From: Dictyophora rubrovolvata | Lineage: Eukaryota; Basidiomycota; Agaricomycetes; Phallales; Phallaceae | Reading direction: 5' to 3' | Length of the DNA stretch: 64,000 bases | NCBI GenBank assembly: GCA_029959195.1 | Contig: CP114119.1 | Coordinates: 1,736,001-1,800,000, forward strand | Shown: one piece after another, positions 1 through 10,904 of the stretch | Numbering within the stretch: the stretch's first letter is position 1 | How the letters are laid out: the number at the start of each line of letters is the position of its first letter | Notes under the pieces: generated by a model | What the model saw: only the letters and a program-made list of their open reading frames with translations | Database searches by the model: none | What the model was told of the DNA's origin: nothing | Position numbers and translations under genes: made by a program

Positions 1-559
1 TCGGGATACCATACTTTTGTAGAAAGTGAGATGGAACGGGTTCAAGGAAAAAGCGCACACGGAATCATTTACATACAGAGTTCAAGAGCTTTACGGATTG
101 ATACTCATGTATAGAGAGGAATCGTTTCTGCCCGAAGGGTATTGTCTGGTGAAAAGGGGTAGATGATCTAGTACGTCTACGGTCTTTTTTTCTTAACGAC
201 AAGCCACGTACTCGAGAAAGAGATTTCCATGTGGTAGTGAACAACATTATCAACGCGGAATCGTGCAAGTAAGAGATGAACAAGAGAAAGAGACAGAGAT
301 ATGGGCGAGGGTCAGTTCACGTCCGGAAGGATGGCCGTGTGTCAATTAACAGGTGGGTTGGCTAATTCAATTAAATTGAAGGGAGTCGGAACGAAAACGA
401 GCGTTAGGGCAGGCGGTGAGCCGTTCAAACGTTTGGGTCGAAATTTTGATTGTTAGCCGATGGCAGGACAGACAGGCGCCCGAGAGAGAGGAGAGTGATG
501 TCACTGTGCAGCGTGGGTCCGTTGTCACGCAACGGTCCTATATAGTGGCCTCTTAAGAA
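1..559. other. Left-edge intergenic region and MTC1 promoter
   Basis: No convincing gene is seen here. A 72-codon minus-strand frame (65-283) has no recognisable features and is probably chance. The last 100 bases before the ATG at 560 carry a TATATAG-like run close to the start codon, too close to be a usual TATA position. Confidence 0.5.
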
Positions 560-2162
560 ATGTCGAAACAACAAGAAGCTCTACGATTCTTAGACGATCT
601 TGACTCTCTCAATGCCGATACTGTAGCAGTTACGATACCATCCAACACCCCTTCGTCGTCAGATGCGCAAGCAACAACGACGCAGGGAGCAACGATCAAT
701 CAGCAGTCAACAACAACAGCCCAAGCCCAAGCCCAAGCTGAATCTCAAACTCAGCCTGCGAATACAACACTAGGTGGAAACGAAGCAGACGCACTTGCAT
801 TCTTGGATGAAATAACGCAGAAATCACTCATAGCCTCTCAACCGTCGTCTTCGTCAACGTCAAGTGCACGGTCGACACCGCCTTCGATAGGCTTATCAGC
901 GGGTCGATCGCTGTCTTCTACGCCACGCACTGCGTCTAGGATATCTCTACGGAAAGGTGCTGATGGGAACGTTAGTCTCAGTCGGAGTGCATCGCCAGCC
1001 TTTGGAAAAGCAGAAGGTCCTGCTGCTGCTGCTACTACTACTACTACTACTACATCCACCAACAATAGTGGAGCGAATTCTTCTCAAGCTGCTGCGGGTG
1101 CAGGTGCGAACAGTACAAGTTGGGGATGGTCCTCTGTTTGGTCATCCGCTTCTGCGGCAGTTAAACAAGCCCGAACCGTGGTCGACGAACAAGTGAAAAA
1201 TCTCCCGGTTACCATTCCCAACGTCCCTATACCAAATAACGAACAAGCCAAGAAATGGTCAGAAGGAATGTTAGAATACGTCAAGAGTACTCAATTGGAT
1301 AAAATTGGTTCGTAATTCAACGTTTCTTTTGTAATGTTCTTTTCATAAGTTGATGTGGATCAACTGTGTAGGACAAGACCTCAAGTCTGTTGGTTTATCC
1401 ACGTTTACGGAAATTTTGAATGTTGTCGCACCGCCCATTGCAGAGCACGAGGTGATTGAGATATGGCTTAGCCATGATATGCGTGGTTATGATGGTGTGG
1501 AGTCTTTAGTTTACGAATGTATGGCTAAAGTGCGGATTTCTCTCTCTCTCTCTCTCAGTCTGTCTAATAACATTTTAGGTGCTTGAGCAAGTCGATGGCG
1601 GTGATCTGGTGGTCAATAAGGGGACGGAATCACGTCCCAAAGATAATATTGGGCCGGAAAGAGAGCTGGGGGGTGTAGAAGGATACGACGCCGCTCTGAA
1701 GCTAGCGCAGGTTAAATTCTCTCTTTTTAAATTGTGTGTTCTTATGCATGCGTGCTGAAACCATGATAGGCTAATATTGAAGATCTGATTAAAGCAAAAC
1801 CTGAACGACCACCGCGACAATCAAGTGCGACGAATCCGACGACGTATAGTTCAGTGTATTTACATATTCAGCCGTGTATAACGGATGGACAACTTCAATT
1901 CGTGTTACACCTGGCCTCGCCGTCGTATGGAATGGTTCATACAACTATAACGCAAGCGGTACCCCATAAATGGATTGTGGCTTTTGAGAAGGAAGATGGG
2001 AAAAACAGTGGTAATAACGGGGCGTGCGGATGGGTGGAAGATACATTGGTCGAGGTGCTGCGTGTTGGGATTGGGGTGATTGGACAAGAGTATTTAGCTG
2101 AGAGGATGGGCTGGTTGAAAGAGATGCAAGAAGAGGCCAAGGAGAAGACCAAGGCGGCTTAG
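560..2162 (+). CDS. MTC1: MTC1-like protein (maintenance of telomere capping 1 family)
   Basis: Four exons are inferred (560-1307, 1372-1529, 1579-1710, 1770-2162), joining in phase to about 476 aa. The N-terminus starts MSKQQEALRFLDDLDSL and repeats the theme as ALAFLDEITQKS, which is typical of the fungal MTC1/DUF5427 family. A Ser/Thr/Gln-rich low-complexity stretch follows (about residues 30-190). A Trp-rich segment (WGWSSVWSSASAAVKQA) and the conserved C-terminal half (VYLHIQPC, FVLHLASP) come next. In yeast, MTC1 is a cytosolic/vesicle-associated protein with genetic links to telomere capping; its biochemical role is unknown. A (TC)n run lies in intron 2. The stop codon overlaps that of the convergent gene downstream. 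Confidence 0.85.
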
Positions 2163-2530
2163 GGCAAGGGAGTGGAGTGCTGGGCGAGGACGATGGCTAC
2201 GACATAATCAGCATCGTGACTGATTGAGGCATGGAAACGAAGGTTGGGATGAGAGGGACTGTGTAAAAACGGTTTTGGGGAATCTTTGTTTTTGAGGAAT
2301 TCGAGTTGCTTCCATGTGAGAGAGTAGTATGGATATGCAGCTTTGTATGCAGCTTCTTTGACTGCCCATCGCACGGCAAGGTATTGGGTAGATGGGGTAT
2401 GAAGCCATGGTGTCAGCTCTGACGGAGACAGAATTCTTTTAGCGAAGTGAGATGGTGATTTGCGACGGGCGAGAAGGGCGGAGAGACGAGGCAGGTGGAG
2501 GATGTCGACGCCTACGCCGAGCGTGTACAT
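2159..2530 (-). CDS. PPT2: Holo-[acyl-carrier-protein] synthase (mitochondrial 4'-phosphopantetheinyl transferase, PPT2-like)
   Basis: Single exon of about 123 aa. The AcpS fold signature is complete: GVGVDILHLPRL at the N-terminus (Mg-binding Asp), FAKRILSPSE, WAVKEAAYKA (the catalytic W-x-x-K-E-A-x-x-K motif) and a C-terminal SISHDADYVVAIVL. The enzyme moves 4'-phosphopantetheine from CoA to the serine of acyl carrier protein. In fungi this short stand-alone form serves mitochondrial ACP, and a candidate partner lies at 59036-59592. An upstream in-frame Met at 2590 would add 20 residues, but the fold begins right after Met-2530, so the shorter start is preferred. No clear targeting peptide is visible on the short form; the longer form might supply one. 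The stop codon overlaps the MTC1 stop by 3 bases (2159-2161 versus 2160-2162). Confidence 0.88.
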   Translation of the reverse strand: MYTLGVGVDILHLPRLSALLARRKSPSHFAKRILSPSELTPWLHTPSTQYLAVRWAVKEAAYKAAYPYYSLTWKQLEFLKNKDSPKPFLHSPSHPNLRFHASISHDADYVVAIVLAQHSTPLP

Positions 2531-2743
2531 TATATTAGTAGTGGGAGTGTGACAAGATAGGGGGTCACTCGAAAAGGGCTGGCAACACACGCAGTATATA
2601 ATAGATTCAGTGATTTATATTTTTTTATATTATTTATAAGTATATGGCAGGTGCGCGTTGCACTGCACTGCACTGGCGTTGCTACCACAATTTTAGTATT
2701 CACTATCGAACCACAGCAGGGCCGCATCGTGTTGCAGTGTAAA

Positions 2744-3253
2744 ATGGGTCTCGTGCACAAAGATTATCTGAGTTCGCAGAGGGTGTTTGGTTGTTTGGCG
2801 TGTCGAACACATTTGACGACCATCGAGTCGATGCTGTCCAGGGTTAGTCGAGTGACATGTGCATGTGCGTTGCTGATCTTGTTTACAGGCTTTTACTGGA
2901 CAACACGGGCGAGCGTATCTTTTTGATCAAGTGTGAGTTTCATATTACTAAAAACAACAAAATACACAAAGTTGTGGTGTTGACTCGGACAACAGGGTGA
3001 ATGTGTACACGGGCGAGCCACAGGAAAGGCAGATGACGACAGGACTGCACGTCGTGCGAGACATCCATTGCGTCAAGTGCAAGACCGTACTTGGGTGGAA
3101 ATATGTTAGTCCCGAGCAGATCATCATCATCATTATTATTATTATTATTATGAGTCTCATGATTCTCGCCAGGACCGAGCATACGAGGAATCGCAGAAAT
3201 ACAAAGAGGGCAAGTTTATATTGGAAAGGGCTTTGCTAGTGGATGTAGAGTAG
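2744..3253 (+). CDS. Yippee-family zinc-binding protein
   Basis: Four exons (2744-2842, 2889-2932, 2996-3104, 3173-3253) give about 110 aa. The two zinc half-sites CLAC and CVKC lie about 50 residues apart, as in Yippee/MOH1/YPEL proteins. The family blocks [28 protein letters not shown] and [20 protein letters not shown] are all present. The family adopts a beta-tent fold related to cereblon and RIG-I C-terminal domains, and yeast MOH1 is linked to stress survival. The gene starts 213 bp from the divergent holo-ACP synthase start, so the two may share a promoter. Phase consistency and the unbroken family signature make the model strong. Confidence 0.93.
3121..3151 (+). repeat. Trinucleotide microsatellite (ATC/ATT) in Yippee intron 3
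   Basis: The run of ATC then ATT units fills much of the third intron of the Yippee gene, just before the acceptor. Confidence 0.9.
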
Positions 3254-3448
3254 GAAAGGAAATAGGAAAGGAATGTGTGATATTATAGATGACAGACTTG
3301 GTATCTAATCTAACTCAAAACTGTTCACAATGAGCCGAGACTGAAACCCCACGGGCGCTTGGGTAATCCGTCGTGTCGTTCTTGCCTCTCCCCAGAGGAA
3401 CAGCAGCACCAGCCATTATATTACATATAATTCCAAATCCAATCCCAT

Positions 3449-3459
3449 TATATAAATCC
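3449..3459 (+). promoter_or_regulatory. Candidate TATA box
   Basis: TATATAAATCC lies about 80 bp upstream of the ATG at 3536 and fits a core TATA element for the small gene that follows. Inference from sequence only. Confidence 0.45.
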
Positions 3460-3535
3460 CAGTGAATACCTGCGAATACCCATCCCCTTTATCAGCTTCC
3501 ACATTCGTTTTCCCCACTCACAGAAATTGTCAATA

Positions 3536-3895
3536 ATGGGTCAGTTGTCTCTTTTTGTGTTCGTGCATCGTCCTTATTATATTGTTATATTGTTATTATT
3601 GTCAGCCACTAAAATCAGCATCGATTCCTCTTCCTATTCATCCACGTTCAAGCCGTCGCCTCTCAACCCGCATGCTACAGAGGCCATGTCCTTGTCTTCA
3701 TCTCCCAAACGCGTCTCTTTTCCAACTTCGAGACCCCTCCGTCCATTCCCTTCGCGTTCAAATACCATGAGTCCAATTTACCAAGCACGAAAGACTAGCA
3801 ACTCTGCTAGCTCCCAAATCCAGTTGTCGTCAAAGTGGAAGGACGGCTTTCTCGTTCTTGGCATGACTCAGGCTGAATTCAGTCGAAGGGATTGA
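3536..3895 (+). CDS. Small Ser/Pro-rich protein of unknown function
   Basis: I do not recognise this gene. The model has a 4-nt first exon (ATGG, 3536-3539), a 66-nt intron with donor GTCAGT and acceptor TCAG (3540-3605), and a second exon 3606-3895, giving 97 aa. The product is Ser/Pro/Arg-rich in the middle, with one short aromatic tail segment (SSKWKDGFLVLGMTQAEF) that looks conserved-like. No signal peptide or membrane segment is present if the intron is spliced. Unspliced, an upstream start would add a hydrophobic stretch encoded by the intron, which is less credible. A TATA-like element upstream supports transcription. Whether the protein is real needs RNA evidence. Confidence 0.5.
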   Translation: MGQLSLFVFVHRPYYIVILLLLSATKISIDSSSYSSTFKPSPLNPHATEAMSLSSSPKRVSFPTSRPLRPFPSRSNTMSPIYQARKTSNSASSQIQLSSKWKDGFLVLGMTQAEFSRRD

Positions 3896-4710
3896 CAGAA
3901 AAGAGACCAGGAAAATGAAAATGAAATTATAAAAGAGAGAGAGTTGGTGGAAGCAGATCTACTGAGAGCGAGCGACGTTCCATCTTTGTTCTTGTGTTCG
4001 TTTCAATTTTGTTCTTTCGGCGTCGTCTTGTTTGTTTGTTCCTCTAATGTAACAGCCCTGTCATATTGTACACATTCATTCACCGGCATCCTTGCGTGCT
4101 TCTCTCCTATTTTATCCCAGTATTTAACATGCATCAAATCAATATTATATTATTATCTGTCTTCCCCCATACCCCCTTCGAGTCACCACTGCTTGCCGAG
4201 TGATATATCAACCATGTATAGAATATATAGAACATGCATGTCTTCCCCCCAACGTTCTACATACTTGTCGACTCGTCATTAATCAAAGATAACTACACGC
4301 ATCTTATGTAAAAAGAAAAACTTGGAACAATTAAAACACACATTTTTTGTGCTTTTTCGGTCGATTATTCACTCCGCTGTCTCTGAGCGCTTATACCTCC
4401 GACTCCGTCTCAGTCTTCGTTCAGTGTGCCCCTTCAAAAACGCGCCTCTCCTCCTCCTCCTCCTCCTCCTCCCTCTTCCTTTTTCTTCTCTTTCTCCCTT
4501 CCTCCCCCCCCTTTCCTTCTTCTTCCGTCCTTTCAATCCTCATTCTCTCTCTTTCCGACCTCTCGTCACGAACAGCAACGACCAAGAAACGAGCGCACGA
4601 ACCTCCTATCTCTCTCCCTAAATATCTGCCTATTCCGAATCCTTAAATTTTCTCGATCTCTCGATCTCTCTCAAAAAAATAAAGAGAAAGTATATTACAA
4701 ATTTCAAATC
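3896..4710 (+). other. Intergenic region and pyrimidine-rich leader of the Ras gene
   Basis: No gene recognised. From about 4380 to 4600 the plus strand is strongly C/T-rich, including a (CTC)n run at about 4448-4472. Such CT-rich tracts commonly lie just upstream of transcription starts in filamentous fungi. Long open frames here are low-complexity Ser/Leu/Pro and look spurious. Confidence 0.5.
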
Positions 4711-5671
4711 ATGGACAGCTGGAGAGTCGCTGTCTTGGGTGACGGTGGTGTGGGCAAAACCGCACTAGCCGTGCAAGTACGCATTGTCCGATCTCTCCTA
4801 TCAAAAACCTTAATCTAATTCATCAACCTTATTTCACTTTCGTGTTAATTTTTTTTTTTAAAAAAAAAAAACCAAACAGTTCACTCTCAATTGTTTCGTT
4901 GGTAAGTATTTCTGCAGTTTCTATTACATTGCCACCGCCTTACTATTTACGCCTCGCCTTATTTTTACAGAGGTATGTCATTTCATCATCCAATATCTCT
5001 ATCCTTCTTCTCCTATCCCAAACTCAAACTCAAATTCGTCGCCATCGTTATCTAGACATACGATCCAACCATTGAGGATGCCTACAGGAAACAAATGGTT
5101 GTGGACAATCGCATGTGCTTTGTAGAAGTAATCGATACAGCCGGTCAAGGTTCGTTATTTCCCTCAATTTCTCCACCGTAGAAATAGTAAAGAATAGTCA
5201 ATCATCATCATCATCGTTATTGTTATTATAGAAGAGTATGTGGCTCTACGAGATCAATGGATCAGAGAAGGTCAAGGTTTCCTCCTCGTATACTCAATCG
5301 CCTCACGTGTCACCTTCGAACGACTTGAGGTCTTTCGTCAGAGTATCTTACGTGTCAAGCCTCGACCAAAGCCGGTTTTTATCCTTGTTGGCAACAAGTG
5401 TGACAGAACTCAGGATCGTGAGGTGACACGTGAGGAAGGTATAGAAATGGCTCGTTACTTCGGATGTGATTTCCTCGAGACTAGTGCAAAGACGGCGGTC
5501 AACGTTGAACGTCTCTTCGCAAGTCTCGTTCGCAAGTTACGCGAGTCGAGGCAAGAGAATGGAGGACCATCCACCGGTCCTGTCGGTCCTTCCGGCACTG
5601 CCCCTTTACCCGGTGCCCCACCACCACAGGGTCAAAAGAAAAAAAGGAACAACCGATGTATTATCGTTTAA
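4711..5671 (+). CDS. Ras-family small GTPase with C-terminal CAAX box
   Basis: Five exons are inferred (4711-4776, 4880-4901, 4971-4972, 5056-5149, 5232-5671), giving 207 aa. All G motifs are present: P-loop GDGGVGKTA, effector loop [24 protein letters not shown] and ETSAK. The C-terminus has a Gly/Pro linker, a basic patch (KKKRNNR) and the prenylation box CIIV, so it should be farnesylated or geranylgeranylated and sit at the membrane. The effector loop is identical to Ras over YDPTIED, and GDGG in the P-loop resembles Ras2/Rsr1-type fungal proteins; the exact paralogue is not decided. Exon 3 is only the two bases AG, needed to make the Glu of [11 protein letters not shown]. Reading through either flanking intron breaks the frame. 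Confidence 0.92.
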
Positions 5672-7565
5672 AATATCCTTTTCCCCCTTTTTTTCTTTCA
5701 CCTTTCTCTCCGCTTCCTTTCCCACCTGGTGTTTTTCTTTTTGGCGCAACCTTTCCCTCGCACTCTTTATTTTTTCGCTCTGTTTAAAAAGGCATTTCAC
5801 GGCCGCTGCCCTATTCGCCTCCGCTCTCGCCTTTCCCCATTTAGAGTCTCTGTTCCATTTTCGGTTTTTCTCCAAGGCCCCTACATGTTTTTTTGACGGA
5901 TCTTTTTCTATTTGCCATATATCTCTGTTTCCATTTTCTTTCTTTCTTTCTTTCTTTCTTTCTGTCTTTTCTTCTTCTACCTGCGAGGATTAAGCTGTCG
6001 TCCTCTCTACATACCCTTTCCCCGTTGTGCTTGGCTGATCTATTTGATTTGAAGCAGAAAGAAAATGTACGGTTCCCTTTTTTTCCCACCTGTTTTTGTT
6101 TTCTCTAGTACTTTTTCCCTCATCACTTTCACTTCCATTTCATAAACTTCTGCCTTTTCCGAATACGAACGGATGAGCCCATTATCAAACCCGACTACGA
6201 GTCATCCCGAAAGGTTTCAAAAGAATTTAGTTTAAGTTTCTTCTTCTGGAACAACCTTTCCCCTCGTTTTTCCCGTTTGTGCTCATCGTTCCGACCGTAA
6301 CCTGCACCATTTGACCATCCTTTCCGTCGTTCACTCCCTGCTTTCTTCTTCCCCGCTGACAATCATGGCACGCAAATCGTACGTAGATATACATATGCAT
6401 AATCCATATCGAAAATATCATTTGGCTTATCATCGCATATAGGGTCATATTCCTCGTTCCTCCGTTGTACTCCTATCGCGCTGTCGTTTATCTTTCCATT
6501 CCGCCATATCGCTGCAATTGTAAAGATTATGCGTAGACAATCATCTCATGCATCGTACATTGTTTATATCACTGTACAATATCCCATCATCATCATCATC
6601 ATCTTCATTATCCTTCGATTCCGGTTTTATATCCTTGCTTTCTCTCTTTGTCCTGCGTCCGCGTGACCCTATATCATATCCTCCGATCCATTGCTACAAT
6701 TTCTCTCCCCCATCCCTTGTCACCTCTCCCCATCGTCCCTGGCTCGGATGACTGCTAGTATGACACATCCCGACATCCACTAGATGTCACTCGTCATCGT
6801 TTGTGTCCGTATAGATGACCGGGATGATTTTCTTGCGCGTCAAATGGTCTGTTTGTCTGTCACAGTCGTAATCTCCCTCTCTCCCTTTCTCTACTCATCT
6901 ATACCCTGCCAATATTTCCTCCCTTTTTTTCTCCCCCCATTCTGCGGTCGTGACGAGTCCTCCCGATTCCCGATGTATGGTGTGTTGTCAGTACCGGTTG
7001 GTGCTTATTAAACGGTCCCAAGTTTGATTCGAAAACGTTTTGTATGGTCTGAAGTTTCCCCGCCCCCGTTTTTTCCCTTTTTTCTTTATGTAAATATTCG
7101 ATGCATCATAAACAGAGTTGTGCTGGAAGTGAAGTGAGGTGTACCCGAGTGATTTTGAAAATTTTGTTATGGCACATCACAAGGATATCAACAAAAGAAG
7201 CACGTGATAAATTGACAGATGTAATCCTGAATCCATTATCCGCCTATACTACGCGGCGCTGACTTGAACCGTCAACAGCTGTCCGAAATTCGTTTCTCTA
7301 ACTTACCCCCTGCTCTTGTACTCAACTGGATTATACGTAGCCTGGTTTTCCACTAGTAGTCATACCTCTAGTGACATTGTCACTTTGAAAAGTACAGGTT
7401 CGTTCAATGATTTACATACAATTGCTGGCTTTATTACTTCAGTAATACTGACCTGCAACAAACAGCTCTGTCGAGTATTAGATTTGCATACTTAAGCTCC
7501 TATTACTAGAATAAGGATAAGCACAATAATACCCCCCCCACCCCGCTTCGAACGATTATCGAGGA
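5672..7565. other. Long gene-poor stretch after the Ras gene
   Basis: About 1.9 kb without a recognisable gene. The first 1.3 kb continues the C/T-rich strand bias and carries a (TTTC)n run, so open frames there are low-complexity. It may be a long 3' UTR of the Ras gene, an unannotated non-coding transcript, or regulatory DNA. The last 400 bp is the upstream region of the PXMP4-like gene, with a short poly-C run just before the ATG. Confidence 0.5.
5934..5963 (+). repeat. (TTTC)n microsatellite
   Basis: About seven TTTC units in the pyrimidine-rich stretch downstream of the Ras gene. Confidence 0.9.
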
Positions 7566-8384
7566 ATGTCGACTCCCTCTTCAATACCTTATTCGACTTT
7601 ATCGCGTATTATTACGGACCCGATCTATCAGCCTTACTTGGCCATAATAAAAGGGGCACGTAATGGTGCCGTTTACGGTACAAAAGTACGATTACCGCAC
7701 GCAGTAGTAAACACATTACTTTGGGGACATGGAAAGTGGGTGCTTTTCTTTTTCTCTATACATTTTATATGAATACATGTTTCTAATTATTAGCTGGAAA
7801 ATCCGGCTACAACAAATTTTGAGTCTCACTAAACAACATGCTATGGGTTTGGCTGGCTTTGTAACAGTCTATAAGATATTACTGTTAGTTCAACGTTGGC
7901 TGAACGGAAACAAACCACGGCCACTTGATACTTTTATAGCTGGTTTATTTGGAGGTTATGTCGTCTTCGGCGATCGAACCGCCGTTAATGAACAGGTACG
8001 TTCCCAAAAAAACACCGATATCTTTCTTTCGTTCTTCTTCAGACGTGTACCAATTGAATTCCCCCCCCCACACACACACAGATTGCATTATACGTATCTT
8101 CACGAGTCTTACTCTCACTTCTTCCACGAGAATATAAAACACCTTATAGCGAGACAACACACCCTCTCAGCACCGTACGATCCAACTGGGTCACAAAGCA
8201 GCCTATACCCCCAGATGCTGCGTGGTTCCGCATGTTTTCCGCTTTTGCATGGGCAATGGCTATGTATCGCTTCACCCATCACAGTGAAACTTTCCAGCCT
8301 GGGATGTTTAGTTCCATGCGATATCTCTATGTCGAATCAGAATGGTGGAACTCTTTAAAAACGCTTTTGTGGCATAACAAATAG
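7566..8384 (+). CDS. Peroxisomal membrane protein 4 (PXMP4/PMP24-like, Tim17 superfamily)
   Basis: Three exons (7566-7735, 7794-7995, 8082-8384) join in phase to about 224 aa. Recognisable blocks are GARNGAVYGTKVRLPHAVVN near the N-terminus, the Gly-rich membrane segment FIAGLFGGYVVFGDRTAVNEQ, and a C-terminal segment with FSAFAWAMAMYRF and SSMRYLYVESEWW. This order and length (human PXMP4 is about 212 aa) fit the peroxisomal PMP24 branch of the Tim17/22/23 superfamily. It is an integral peroxisomal membrane protein whose molecular role is poorly defined. The second intron carries a C then CA repeat directly before its acceptor. Convergent with the RSC9-like gene. Confidence 0.9.
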
Positions 8385-8807
8385 TATATGTGTGCTCCTT
8401 GAGCTTGAGTCGCCGCATCTCAGTCTGAAATTGGTCATTATATCTCGTGTTCTTCTAATTTAGACTCTAGTTGTTGTATTTTTTTCATATTTATTTAATC
8501 TTGGCACATTTCTCCTTTTTTTTTGCTTGGAAGTCCGCAAAACATATGCATTTACTATATGAGGTATATTTTTGAATGGCTAAACTAGTTTTACATGTTT
8601 GATCATACAAGGACGTCTTACTTGATTCGTCTCCTAAGTTTTGTGTTTTCAAATCTTGGTCAGTGGTGATATAATATTTCTATCAATACAGCCAGGAGCT
8701 AGGTCATGTACACACGTAGCTGAAGTATCGCCTGGACGAAAACGTTACTCCCGCTCATGAATAATTAAGGCACCCGCGGGTTATTCAGCCTACGCAACTG
8801 CTTTTTT
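8385..8807. other. Convergent 3' intergenic region
   Basis: Lies between the stops of the PXMP4-like (+) and RSC9-like (-) genes. Only 3' UTR-type sequence is seen. Confidence 0.6.
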
Positions 8808-10904
8808 TTACACGTTTGTGGCCTTTTCATCCAGACTAACATCTATGATCTCCCCAATCCAAGCCATCAAAGCGGGATCACGCACTCGAACTTCTTGAAT
8901 TAACTTTCTTATCCCAGTAAACGCTTTCCTCCCCCTTTCACGACTCATTTCATCCTCTATAACATCCTTCATCTCCTCTTCAGTGTCCTCTTCCACCATA
9001 CCAGGAAAACCAAAGTGATCAGCGTCAGCCCTGGGCGCCGCATCATTCGATGCGAAAGAAGCACGAAACAATACTCGGATGATTAGCAGAGCAGTTAATG
9101 ACGTTGAAGGTGGATCGGCATTCGGTTTAGGAAAAACGACTTTTGACTCTGGCGGGGGCGGAACTGGTCTTTTTGTTGGAGTGGCGGAGGGATGGGGATA
9201 TGGTTCGAGCGGGAGCGTGATTTTTTCCATCTGAGAAGGGTGCCGCTTCGGTACTTCGGAGCTTGGTATATGAGTTAAGCTATGCAATTTTAAAACTGAT
9301 TTCGACGGTGCAGTGTATTGACAAGTCGCCCACTGACACGCCAAACCCGTGGAAATATTATCCGCGTTGTTCAGATGTTGAAGTACATGATCCCAAAGCG
9401 TCGTAGGTAATGTTAAATTGGTCGCGGTGCATGCCGAACGGTTCCACCGACATCGAAACGTTTCTTCTGTTACATCAACCATTTTTCGGGTTATTCCTTT
9501 GATAACGAAACGTTGCGGTTGCCCAGGTAAAACCATGGCTTGAGCTGTTGGAAATACTTGAGAAACGTTCTTGATAACCTCGGCAGCGGAAAGAAGGGGC
9601 TGAACATCAGCCCGTGGCGAGAAGGTATCGCGATATAGATTCCAAAATTCGACTTGTGTAACTTCTTCTGTATCCGATGCCAGGAATAATGAACGCATCC
9701 TAATGGTAGAGCTCAATACCACAATTGGAAAACGAAACATGCTGTCTTGAACTTACCATTCGGAGGACCTTTCGGGTTCAGCCAGTTTGGCTATTCGATC
9801 CAATTCCTCTGGAGTGGGCTCACACTGCTGTTTGACAATTGCAATAGCAGGAGCTGTTTTGGCAGGCTCGGGTAATAATTCTTCAGATACCAACTCTTCG
9901 TGCTGTTCATTAAGCAACAACGTCACCAGGATCTTCAATAGGCCTGGCATATTTGGTAAGAGAAGGAAAGACTTGACCATTGGTCCGTGTGAAACGTGTG
10001 CATAGATGTAATCTAGACAGGAAGAAATAAGGGGAGTGTCAGATAATAGTGGGAGATAGCGGATTGATGCATGTAAAGCCGGTGAGGTAGTGGTAACGTA
10101 ATTTGTATTTCGCGGATTTGAGATTATCAATGTAAGAGTTCGGAGAACCGTTATTACGAATGCTCTGTCATTCGACGTTTCTATGAGCCCCTCGAGAGGT
10201 GCTATCAGGGCGGAGGTGGTAAATGTGTTTCCGGTTTGCGGTTTATCAATAGGCAGACACAAAACAACTGAGTAAGCCAGATCAACGATGTGCAATAGGA
10301 ATTCAGAATTCATATCGGAGTCCGCTTTGAGGCGATGCAACGCGTTATGGATCAAACGCAAGGTCCGGGAATGCGTTGAAAAGAATTGAGCATTATCCCC
10401 GTTGAGAGACGCGTTTCGTAGAATGAAGATGGCTTCTAATGCATGCCTTCTTTGTTGAGCCAGCGTGGACGGCATAGAAAATATAGAATCCATGCGACAC
10501 AAATCAGCACCCCGCGCAACGTACCACTCAGGCCACTCGATGAGTGCATCGGTAAGACCGACGATATTCTTCAGAATGAATTGATCATTCCCCGAGAGTC
10601 TGCACATGCGTTCCAGAGCCCAATTCACTTCTTTCGGAATCCCCGAGCGCACAGAAAGCAGCATGCGATTGGTTGCTGCAGGCTCTGTATACCATCCTGT
10701 TGAGAGAGAGTTGCAGGTCAGATTGTTAGACGGTGAGATTCAAGGTATCTTGAGATAATTACTTTCATAATCATCGGGTAGACTTGGACGGGGTGGTGGT
10801 GGTGGTGGTGGCGGCGGTGGCGGCGGTAACGTATACGCAGGATAGGTCACTCCAGGCTTTTGTGCAGCTGGAGTTCGAGACGTAGGGCCAACTGCGTGAG
10901 CCAT
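8808..10904 (-). CDS. RSC9: RSC9/ARID2-like chromatin-remodelling complex subunit
   Basis: Three exons (10904-10763, 10696-9757, 9699-8808), about 656 aa. After a Pro run the protein reads RWYTEPAATNRMLLSVRSGI, the hallmark opening of the armadillo-like region in fungal Rsc9. A long helical repeat region (to about residue 360) follows. An RFX-type winged helix comes next (VTQVEFWNLYRDTF through RFVIKGITRKMVDV), then two C2H2-type fingers (FRCRWNRSACTATNL...H and CQWATCQYTAPSKS...H), and an acidic then helical tail. No ARID domain is seen, as in yeast Rsc9. The protein should be a nuclear DNA-binding subunit of an RSC/PBAF-type SWI/SNF remodeller. The start at 10904 is chosen because upstream in-frame Met codons add only basic residues. 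Confidence 0.88.

Noticed and set aside
838-1284. Overlapping open frames on both strands inside MTC1
   Set aside because: They arise from the Ser/Thr/Ala-rich repeats of the real gene and have no family features.
4322-4818. Three overlapping plus frames of about 100-130 codons before the Ras ATG
   Set aside because: They are Ser/Pro/Leu low-complexity frames made by the CT-rich leader.
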